From positions 1 to 39,698 of the IMG/VR virus record IMGVR_UViG_3300034375_007237: a stretch of 39,698 nucleotides of DNA; one strand, given 5' to 3'. Below the pieces are notes generated by a model. It was not told where the DNA came from and made no database searches. It was given only the letters and a program-made list of their open reading frames with translations. The translations under genes were made by a program, and so were the position numbers. This document shows positions 13,543 to 19,603 of this stretch, piece by piece; positions within the stretch are counted from its first letter, which is position 1, and each line of letters begins with the position of its first letter. Source of the stretch: a virus.

Positions 13543-14329
13543 ACATATTGGCAATTAAGAAATCAATACTATCGTCTTTAGTAATATCAAAAGCAGATCT
13601 TGTTGGTTTTTTATCAATTAATAATGCTGTACTAAATCTATAATTTGGATCGCTACTACTTCCTTTTTTTCTAATTCTAAGTTTTAGAGACCCATTAAAT
13701 TTAATCATTTCAGTAAATCTAGAAATTCCTGCAGGATCTCTACCCATATAATAAGTTCCGTAACCACCAATGTGGATGTAAAATATATTTTTAGAGTTAT
13801 AAAAATTGGACATAGTGGTATTATCTATAGGAATATACTTATCAGGAAAAGTCTTATAATCATATTCCTTATCGCCCCAAGTAACACTTTGTCTATTTGA
13901 TTGTCTCTCAAATAATCTAGGAACTCCAGAATTTCCCCAAGCATCATTAGAGTTTACAAAATCTTCAACACCAAGTTTTTTCAAATTTTCTCTCATAGTT
14001 CTATCTTGAATGGTATTCTTACCATCAAGATACCACTTTTTTGTTGAAACATTATATTTCAATCCACTCTGGCCATAATCTGCGTTTTCATCCAGTTTAA
14101 TTTCTAAATTTTGTGGATTACCATTCCACAAAAACTTACAATCCGGAGCACTATTGTCAGCTCCCGCAGGAGTAAATCCAGAAGGAACTAAATCATTTTC
14201 TTTTAATTTTTCAAAAACAAACTTTTCATACAAAAATCCTTTATTTTTGATATTTTCGGGTTGATCATAATAATCTTTATCTTGAACGTTATCTTCAGTA
14301 TGACGCTTTCTTGCCAATGTTTTTGCCAT
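13541..14329 (-). CDS. Putative PD-(D/E)XK-fold nuclease, 262 aa
   Basis: The ATG at 14329 (MAKTLARKRHTEDN) is preferred to a TTG at 14338. The N-terminal third has the restriction-endonuclease-fold signature: an acidic helix (FLYEKFVFEKL), then PDCKFLWNG supplying Asp, then NLEIKLDENADYGQSGL supplying Glu-x-Lys and a following Gln. The rest is beta-rich with conserved-looking aromatic segments (FYIHIGGYGTYYMGRD). I recall uncharacterised relatives in cyanophages. It lies between tRNA-Ala and the capsid-targeted nucleotidyltransferase. DNA cleavage is inferred from motifs only. Confidence 0.55.
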   Translation of the reverse strand: MAKTLARKRHTEDNVQDKDYYDQPENIKNKGFLYEKFVFEKLKENDLVPSGFTPAGADNSAPDCKFLWNGNPQNLEIKLDENADYGQSGLKYNVSTKKWYLDGKNTIQDRTMRENLKKLGVEDFVNSNDAWGNSGVPRLFERQSNRQSVTWGDKEYDYKTFPDKYIPIDNTTMSNFYNSKNIFYIHIGGYGTYYMGRDPAGISRFTEMIKFNGSLKLRIRKKGSSSDPNYRFSTALLIDKKPTRSAFDITKDDSIDFLIANM

Positions 14330-14361
14330 AACACTCAAACACTATTTCAAGTATTTAGAAA

Positions 14362-14434
14362 TGGAAAATAGCGGACTCGAACCGCTGACATCCTGCTTGC
14401 AAAGCAGGCGCTCTACCAACTGAGCTAATTCCCC
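14362..14434 (-). tRNA. tRNA-Ala (anticodon UGC)
   Basis: Acceptor GGGGAAT/ATTTTCC with two G-U pairs, D arm GCTC/GAGC, anticodon stem CCTGC/GCAGG with loop TTTGCAA (TGC), T arm AGCGG-TTCGAGT-CCGCT, discriminator A. No CCA is encoded. It stands alone, with a strong hairpin 18 bases upstream. Confidence 0.93.
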
Positions 14435-14451
14435 TAACAAAGACATTATAA

Positions 14452-14480
14452 AACCCTCTCAACTAAAAGTCAAGAGGGTT
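14452..14480 (-). terminator. Strong hairpin, terminator or tRNA 5' processing element
   Basis: A 13-bp stem with two G-U pairs and a TTT loop (minus strand AACCCTCTTGACT / AGTTGAGAGGGTT), followed by TTAT. It lies between the 236-residue late gene and tRNA-Ala. The weak T tract makes termination uncertain. It also matches the habit of a hairpin preceding tRNAs seen at 2.6-2.9 kb. Confidence 0.6.
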
Positions 14481-14497
14481 AGAGCAAACTTCCGATT

Positions 14498-14505
14498 TAT
14501 TTATC
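14498..14505 (-). promoter_or_regulatory. Late promoter motif (GATAAATA) upstream of tRNA-Ala
   Basis: GATAAATA on the minus strand overlaps the stop of the 236-residue gene and lies 64 bases before tRNA-Ala. Confidence 0.4.
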
Positions 14506-15214
14506 AGAGACCCTTAGCGTGTCTTGTTTTGCCACTCTCATCAGTCCAGGTTTCTCTTTCGCGTCTTGGAGTTACATAACCTACACCAGGAACAGCACCA
14601 GTCTTTCCTTGGTCTCTTGCAGCATTTCTTGCTGCTGCTCTTTGTGCTGCTCTCTTACGATTCTTCTCATAATTAGTCATTGCCTCATCAAACCATGCTT
14701 CAAACTCTTCCTTCTTATCCTTTTCAATACGAGCAGACATCTTACGAATCTGGTCAATACTCATATTGCCTGTACCAGTGAACCCTGGCTTAGAAGGATC
14801 TGGTTGCTTAGAATGACCCGATTTGCGACCCTCAGGATCTCTTGCCATGCGACGATTCTCGTCAAGTTCATGAATAATATCAATCGCTTCCTCATCAATC
14901 ATGTTTGCCATCATCCACTCTGCTTCTTCCAGAGTTTCTGCAAATCCTTCTGCTTGGAGGAACTCAAGGACTACATCAAAAATATCAAGTTCTTCACCCA
15001 TTCTCTTGCGTTTTGCATAAGCTATTTGCGATAACTTATGAGAAGCATACTTTTCACCTTCTTTTGCTGGAAGAGGTCTATGACCTGCTCTTCTTTCTGC
15101 AGCAAGGTCCTTTCTTCTTTCTGAAGGTTCACCCTTTACTGCTTCATCAACTTCTTGAGGAGCATGAACCTGCTCAAATGCTTCCATCAAACCTCTAAGA
15201 TTATTAAGATCCAT
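14504..15214 (-). CDS. Putative head-associated late protein, 236 aa
   Basis: The protein is charged and helical. It starts MDLNNLRGLMEAFEQVHAPQ, giving a potential gp21-type processing site after L-M-E and a second after E-V-D-E (21-24). The VHAPQEV motif is shared with GVHAPHEV of the 711-residue late protein. The middle (about 71-115) is acidic and the C-terminal part is Arg/Ala-rich (KNRKRAAQRAAARNAARDQG) before a Gly/Pro/Thr tail, suggesting nucleic-acid contact. A perfect TATAAATA late promoter lies 28 bases before the start. No enzymatic motif is seen. Packaging in the head is inference. Confidence 0.6.
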   Translation of the reverse strand: MDLNNLRGLMEAFEQVHAPQEVDEAVKGEPSERRKDLAAERRAGHRPLPAKEGEKYASHKLSQIAYAKRKRMGEELDIFDVVLEFLQAEGFAETLEEAEWMMANMIDEEAIDIIHELDENRRMARDPEGRKSGHSKQPDPSKPGFTGTGNMSIDQIRKMSARIEKDKKEEFEAWFDEAMTNYEKNRKRAAQRAAARNAARDQGKTGAVPGVGYVTPRRERETWTDESGKTRHAKGL

Positions 15215-15241
15215 CTTGGAAAATTTCTATTCTTCTATGGA

Positions 15242-15249
15242 TATTTATA
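15242..15249 (-). promoter_or_regulatory. T4-type late promoter (TATAAATA)
   Basis: A perfect late consensus on the minus strand, contiguous with the T tract of the preceding terminator and 28 bases before the 236-residue gene. Confidence 0.75.
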
Positions 15250-15270
15250 AAAAAAGACCCTCAAGGGGTC
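15249..15270 (-). terminator. Rho-independent terminator fused to a late promoter
   Basis: GACCC-CTTGA-GGGTC followed by seven T residues on the minus strand. The stop codon of the 61-residue gene lies inside the hairpin, and the T tract runs directly into TATAAATA. Confidence 0.8.
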
Positions 15271-15446
15271 TCGATAACAGAAGTGATAGCATCGTCAAGA
15301 TCAGTAATGACTTCACGAATTTCAAAGACACGCTCTGGACAATCAACACCAGTGCTGTATCCTTTCTGAGCATCAAACAGAACTTGACGAACTGCTGCTG
15401 CAGCACGAACGGGCATAGTAATAGTTACTTGTTTTTCTTTAGTCAT
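15261..15446 (-). CDS. Hypothetical protein, 61 aa
   Basis: A small soluble protein (MTKEKQVTITMPVRAAAAVR at the start) with a beta strand, then an Ala-rich helix and a longer acidic helix. The Shine-Dalgarno sequence GGAGG is contributed by the last codons of the gene upstream, and the start overlaps its stop as ATGA. The stop lies in a terminator hairpin. I recall similar small proteins in cyanophages, without function. Confidence 0.6.
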   Translation of the reverse strand: MTKEKQVTITMPVRAAAAVRQVLFDAQKGYSTGVDCPERVFEIREVITDLDDAITSVIETP

Positions 15447-15790
15447 ACTTCCTCCAGCATATTCAAATCCATTAGTTTATTTTTAGTTGTATCATCTTTT
15501 TTTCTAAATTCGTGCAAATCTTCCCAATACTTTATTACATTTTCTCTAACTTTATCAAGTGCTTCTTTACTTTCTTCAGTTTCCTCACCAACTTTCATAG
15601 AAGTAATCGTAACTCCACCAGTTTTATTTCTATAAGAATAGATGACTTTATTAGAACCACTATCAAGTTGCTGTTGAACTCCCTCCATAGTTCCATGCAT
15701 TTTTGCTGAAGGAACTTCCTCAAAATCTACATTAAGATGTGCGAAAGAATACTTAAGAGTATCAACTTGCATTTTCGTTAAAGTAGTCAT
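15443..15790 (-). CDS. Hypothetical protein, 115 aa
   Basis: Soluble alpha/beta protein with an N-terminal Thr/Lys segment, a beta-rich middle (KVIYSYRNKTGGVTITSMKV) and a charged C-terminal helix. The start has a near-perfect Shine-Dalgarno sequence (AAGGAGG) that lies in the coding end of the homing endonuclease gene, and an ATGA overlap with that gene. Function unknown. The tight junction with a mobile gene is notable. Confidence 0.6.
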   Translation of the reverse strand: MTTLTKMQVDTLKYSFAHLNVDFEEVPSAKMHGTMEGVQQQLDSGSNKVIYSYRNKTGGVTITSMKVGEETEESKEALDKVRENVIKYWEDLHEFRKKDDTTKNKLMDLNMLEEV

Positions 15791-16353
15791 ACTTCCTCCT
15801 TACAATTTTTAATTAAATTTTTATTTCCAATTAGAGCATCTCTTATTTTTTGTTTGTGCTCTTCACTTTTTGGTTGTCTACCTTTACCTTTTCTTCTTTC
15901 ACTCATCAACTTTTTTTCTTCGTCTGTTCTTTTTCTACCTTTGGTTGGATTTTTATCCCCAAGCATATATTCTTTTCTTTTTTGCTTGAAGTTTTCATCT
16001 CTACATTTTCCTTTATTTTTAGAACGTATTTGTTCTATTATTTCTGGAGAATGAGTTTTTCCATAAAATGGATTTAACTCACCAGGCATAGAATTTCCAC
16101 TATTAGCACCAGATGCTATGTTACAGAGCATAGGTTTTAGGAAATTAATGAACTCCCATTCTCTTATTAATCCTCTCCATTTTGTTGGATAGTATTTAAT
16201 ATGAATGTTTCTGGTATCTTTTGGTTTAGGAACAAAGTTTCCATTTTTTCTTGGATGTGCTGCATATGCTCTTGTTTTGTAAGAACCATAACCAACATAA
16301 TATGGAGTTTGATTTTCTCTTAACCAAAAGTATACGACAGACATAGTAGACAT
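15787..16353 (-). CDS. GIY-YIG homing endonuclease with NUMOD3 repeats
   Basis: The 188-residue protein begins (ATG 16353; 16344 is an alternative) with a GIY-YIG variant: VVYFWLREN then TPYYVGYGS, followed by the catalytic-type Glu in IREWEFINFLKP. The C-terminal half carries three NUMOD3-type DNA-binding repeats: NPFYGKTHSPEIIEQIRSKN, NPTKGRKRTDEEKKLMSERR, and GRQPKSEEHKQKIRDALIGN. This module order is that of free-standing phage homing endonucleases. It cuts a specific site in a cognate genome lacking the gene, by family knowledge. It has its own late promoter and ends precisely on the start of the next gene. Confidence 0.82.
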   Translation of the reverse strand: MSTMSVVYFWLRENQTPYYVGYGSYKTRAYAAHPRKNGNFVPKPKDTRNIHIKYYPTKWRGLIREWEFINFLKPMLCNIASGANSGNSMPGELNPFYGKTHSPEIIEQIRSKNKGKCRDENFKQKRKEYMLGDKNPTKGRKRTDEEKKLMSERRKGKGRQPKSEEHKQKIRDALIGNKNLIKNCKEEV

Positions 16354-16365
16354 CAAAACTACTAT

Positions 16366-16373
16366 TATTTATG
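16366..16373 (-). promoter_or_regulatory. T4-type late promoter motif (CATAAATA) for the homing endonuclease
   Basis: CATAAATA on the minus strand in the 30-base gap after mazG, 13 bases before the ATG at 16353 and 22 before that at 16344. The short leader favours the second ATG if this promoter is used. Confidence 0.55.
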
Positions 16374-16383
16374 TGTAATAAAA

Positions 16384-16803
16384 TTACAAATCACCTTCTT
16401 TCCTATTCTCCGACCTCCATACGTCAAACGTTCCCTCCGGATAACGAGCACTCAACTTCTCATAATTCATTTCCATAATCTCACGGAAGTTGGTATCAAG
16501 TGCCATACACGCCTGAGCAATATACCACATAATATCACCAAGTTCACGCTTCATATGGAAGACACTTTCTTCATTATAAGGCTTACCTTGGAGGAAGATT
16601 TTCTTCACAACTTCAGTAAACTCACCTGCTTCTGCAGTCATACCAAGAGCAGCAGTCAGAAGACGGGGAACATCAACATCAGATTCAACTTCAAGTTGAC
16701 TAAGGCGAGAAAGCAAGTCTGCATAGTTAGTGCTTGCAGGACTTGTGGTTTGGCGAACAAAGTCAATATACTTATTACTATCAATTACTTTATTTTCAGT
16801 CAT
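16384..16803 (-). CDS. mazG: MazG-like nucleotide pyrophosphohydrolase
   Basis: MazG-type all-alpha NTP pyrophosphatases hydrolyse NTPs or (d)NTPs to monophosphates. Cyanophage MazG has been linked to host nucleotide metabolism during infection. The 139-residue protein has the paired acidic metal site: ALGMTAEAGEFTEVVKKIF (E-x-x-E type, about 52-66) and MKRELGDIMWYIAQ (E-L-G-D). It is a single-domain form, shorter than E. coli MazG. Its start overlaps the upstream 84-residue gene by 8 bases. It is the last gene of the polymerase-uvsX-gp41 block before a homing endonuclease. Confidence 0.9.
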   Translation of the reverse strand: MTENKVIDSNKYIDFVRQTTSPASTNYADLLSRLSQLEVESDVDVPRLLTAALGMTAEAGEFTEVVKKIFLQGKPYNEESVFHMKRELGDIMWYIAQACMALDTNFREIMEMNYEKLSARYPEGTFDVWRSENRKEGDL

Positions 16804-17050
16804 GGTAATCAGGAATAAAAGGTTCTAGTTCAGATTGGGGTAAAATTTGTTGTGCTGGTATTTCTTGTCCTCCGATTTTAATGCTTGGGAGTTCAAGTTT
16901 TGATAGTTGAATATCAACTGTTTGAGAGTATTGGAGTCTGTTTGTTTTGTAAGTTCCTTTTCTATAATCTGCTAATTGTTTGGCATCAGATTCACTGCCA
17001 CAATCAGCAATCTTTTTACCTCCACTATCAAATACCGTATAGTAAATCAA
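16796..17050 (-). CDS. Hypothetical protein, 84 aa
   Basis: The frame opens with TTG at 17050, overlapping the helicase stop as TTGA, with no internal Met. The N-terminal 25 residues (MIYYTVFDSGGKKIADCGSE) resemble a small strand-helix unit. The C-terminal part is Pro/Glu/Gln-rich and ends in PDYHD. The start codon is weak and there is no strong Shine-Dalgarno sequence, so translation is probably coupled to gp41. Conserved position after gp41 is plausible, but I cannot name a family. Confidence 0.55.
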   Translation of the reverse strand: MIYYTVFDSGGKKIADCGSESDAKQLADYRKGTYKTNRLQYSQTVDIQLSKLELPSIKIGGQEIPAQQILPQSELEPFIPDYHD

Positions 17051-18423
17051 AACTTAAATCCCTCAAATGATTTTTTAGGTTTTCTTTCTTCAAAATCATA
17101 CTCCTCTTCTTTGCCGTTGTCAAGAATGTCTTCTTGAGCAGATTGTTCACAGTCATACAAACGCATCTTTGCTCTATCAATACCAACCACAAAACGTTTA
17201 TGAATAGTTGGATCGTTATATCGATTCTTCAATTGCTTCACAAGGATTTGTCCAAGCCCTTCAAGGTCATCAGTAGAAATAAGGGCAAACATAAGATCAG
17301 CAGTAGCAGGGAGGCCAAAGGATTCACTAGTATCAGTAAGTTCAACATCACTGCTACCATAACCAGAGCGAGTGGTCTGCGTGGCAGAAACGATAGGGAC
17401 GTTTGCCTCAACAGCCAACCCTCGAAGTTCCTCAGCAATTGCTTTGATATAAGAATATGAATTGACAGCACTGTTTCCGCGATACCTGCTGGAAGCACAT
17501 ATATTAAGGTAATCAATGAAAATAATATCAGGACGGAATGACTTCTTAAGTGCAAGTTCATTAAGAAGTGACTTAAAGTGTCCACTGTGTGCTGATGCTG
17601 TAGGGTACTCTTTAATAATTAGGGTGCCTTGAGTCTTCTTTGCAAGATTGTTGACTTTGGTATCAAACATCTGCTTTGGAAGTTCAACTATTTCCTGAAT
17701 AGGAACATTAAGAAGGTTGGCATCAATTCTTTCCGCAATTCGTTCCTCTGCCATCTCAAGTGTGATGTAGAGAACGTTCTTTCCTTGCAGTAAGACGGAA
17801 CTAGCGACATGGCACATGAATAGGCTTTTTCCGACACCCGTACCAGCAAGAGCGATGTTGAGAGTTTTATTAGGCAAACCACCTTTTGTGATTTTGTTAA
17901 AGTATTCAAGATCGAAAGAGATTTTCTCCTCTTTTCTATGATATGTCTCGTAACGTGCTTCATAATCTAGAAGATAATCGTGTCCAATGTGAGTATCAAA
18001 TGAAACAGAAAGAGCATCGGATAGAATACTAGGGATGCTATCACGATTTTTCTTTTCATCATTACCATCGGCAATATGAATAGATTCCATCAGAGCAAGA
18101 TAAATTGCTCTATCTCTACACCACTTTTCAGTTGTGTCTACTAACCAATTAAATTCTGAAGGAACATCCTCAAGATAACTGATAATCTGAGTGATTTCCT
18201 TGAATGCATTATCATTAATATCTTGTCTCTTTTCTATTTCAATACAGAGAACTTCTTTTGTTGCAGGTTCATTATATTCCTGAACAAACTTCAATATCTC
18301 CTCAAAAATAATCTTTTGATGTGTATCCTCAAAGTAATCTTCTTTGATAAAAGGAACTACTTTACGGAGATATTCCTCATTAAAAAGAAGATTACGCAGA
18401 ATCAGAATTTCAACTTTATCCAT
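17047..18423 (-). CDS. 41: Replicative DNA helicase (T4 gp41-like)
   Basis: A DnaB-family hexameric 5'-3' helicase that unwinds the fork and partners primase gp61. The 458-residue protein has an N-terminal helical domain, then a RecA-like core with Walker A AGTGVGKS (193-200), an Asp box in PDIIFIDYLNI, and the SATQTTRSGYG motif of DnaB enzymes. The Lys/Glu-rich C-terminal tail (KPKKSFEGFKF) may bind partners. It lies 11 bases after uvsX, as expected for the T4-type recombination-replication block. Confidence 0.95.
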   Translation of the reverse strand: MDKVEILILRNLLFNEEYLRKVVPFIKEDYFEDTHQKIIFEEILKFVQEYNEPATKEVLCIEIEKRQDINDNAFKEITQIISYLEDVPSEFNWLVDTTEKWCRDRAIYLALMESIHIADGNDEKKNRDSIPSILSDALSVSFDTHIGHDYLLDYEARYETYHRKEEKISFDLEYFNKITKGGLPNKTLNIALAGTGVGKSLFMCHVASSVLLQGKNVLYITLEMAEERIAERIDANLLNVPIQEIVELPKQMFDTKVNNLAKKTQGTLIIKEYPTASAHSGHFKSLLNELALKKSFRPDIIFIDYLNICASSRYRGNSAVNSYSYIKAIAEELRGLAVEANVPIVSATQTTRSGYGSSDVELTDTSESFGLPATADLMFALISTDDLEGLGQILVKQLKNRYNDPTIHKRFVVGIDRAKMRLYDCEQSAQEDILDNGKEEEYDFEERKPKKSFEGFKF

Positions 18424-18434
18424 TTAAAATTTAA

Positions 18435-19439
18435 TCAGTTTCCATAACTAAACTCTCGCTTAGCAATCTCATCAAGTTGTTCCATTACTTCTGGAGTGAA
18501 ATAAACTTCGGGCTCTTTGAGAATTGCTTTAGCATAGACTTTTTTGCCGTCAATCTCGTAGCGTCCAGCGACGTTCTTCCAGATACCGCCAATCTCACCG
18601 AGTTCAAGAAGACCGTAATAACGATCAAGGCCACGCTCATCGTAATACAAACGTACCGTAACATCTTTGTTCTCCTTGCTCAGACGCGACTTAGCAGTCT
18701 TAGCTTTGATAAGATTGCCGACAATTTCTGTTCCGTCCTTTTCTTTCTTTTTGCTGAGATAAATGATTGTAGACGCTGCGTATTTGAGTCCGCTGCCTCC
18801 ACCCATTTCTTTAGTTGGTACGTAAGCTCCGATAACATCGTAGGTGTGGTTGGTAACTATCATTGGAATGTTTGCTTGTCCCAACTTGAGTGTGAGCATA
18901 CGGAATGCACCTTTGACTAATTGAGATTTAGTCATGTCACGAACTTGTTTGTCGTTCAGCGCATCAGTAATTTCTTTCTCTGTGGAAAGCATACCCAAAG
19001 AGTCTAGCACAAACATGCAAGGTTTGCGTTCTTCTAAGGGTTTCTTAAGGTATATATCTACTGCTTTGAGTGCTTTGCCACGAAACTCCTCAATTGTTAC
19101 GACATTAACAACGACAAGACGAGAAGTGTCAATACCGCGAGACTCAATTAGAGATTTGGTAATAGCAGCCTCAGTGTCAAAATAGAGGCAGTAACCATCA
19201 GGATTGGAATCAAGGAAATTCTTAACCACAGCGAGAGAGAAGAAAGTCTTTCCAGTAGAAGACTCTCCAGCAATAGCAGTAATCTTATTCCCAGATACAC
19301 CACCAAATACACTACCTGAAACCAGTGCGTTAAAAATGTACGAACCTGTGTCAACATATGTTTCAGTCTCATCAATGTCTGATGCAAGTTTGGTGAAGTC
19401 ATCACCAATCTCTTTTACAATATCTTTAAGAAAATCCAT
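18435..19439 (-). CDS. uvsX: UvsX RecA-like recombinase
   Basis: UvsX forms filaments on single-stranded DNA and catalyses strand invasion, giving recombination-dependent replication. The ATG at 19439 (MDFLKDIVKEIG, 334 aa) is chosen over an in-frame TTG because it overlaps the upstream stop as TGATG. Walker A is GESSTGKT (58-65), Walker B is PCMFVLDSLGML, and GGGSGLKYAASTIIYLSKKK corresponds to the DNA-binding loop region. UvsW, UvsY, gp46 and gp47, which complete the pathway, are also in this window. Confidence 0.96.
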   Translation of the reverse strand: MDFLKDIVKEIGDDFTKLASDIDETETYVDTGSYIFNALVSGSVFGGVSGNKITAIAGESSTGKTFFSLAVVKNFLDSNPDGYCLYFDTEAAITKSLIESRGIDTSRLVVVNVVTIEEFRGKALKAVDIYLKKPLEERKPCMFVLDSLGMLSTEKEITDALNDKQVRDMTKSQLVKGAFRMLTLKLGQANIPMIVTNHTYDVIGAYVPTKEMGGGSGLKYAASTIIYLSKKKEKDGTEIVGNLIKAKTAKSRLSKENKDVTVRLYYDERGLDRYYGLLELGEIGGIWKNVAGRYEIDGKKVYAKAILKEPEVYFTPEVMEQLDEIAKREFSYGN

Positions 19440-19603
19440 CAAGCTACCATCCCGTATTGTTCACGAAGTATTTTTTTATAAGGCAAGTCTTGCTCACGCA
19501 ATTCCTTTACCAGTTTAAGTTTTTGATACAGAGCAGTATCACCACCAAGAGCCATTGCATTCACGATAGTAGCAAGCTCTTTGTCATTAATAGGCAAATC
19601 CAT
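19439..19603 (-). CDS. Small protein between DNA polymerase and UvsX, 54 aa
   Basis: The ATG at 19603 overlaps the polymerase stop as TAATG, and the stop overlaps the uvsX ATG as TGATG. A longer frame upstream is excluded by this coupling. The protein (MDLPINDKELATIVNAMALG) is helical and charged and ends REQYGMVA. The double coupling suggests a role near the polymerase or recombinase. No family is recognised. Confidence 0.65.
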   Translation of the reverse strand: MDLPINDKELATIVNAMALGGDTALYQKLKLVKELREQDLPYKKILREQYGMVA

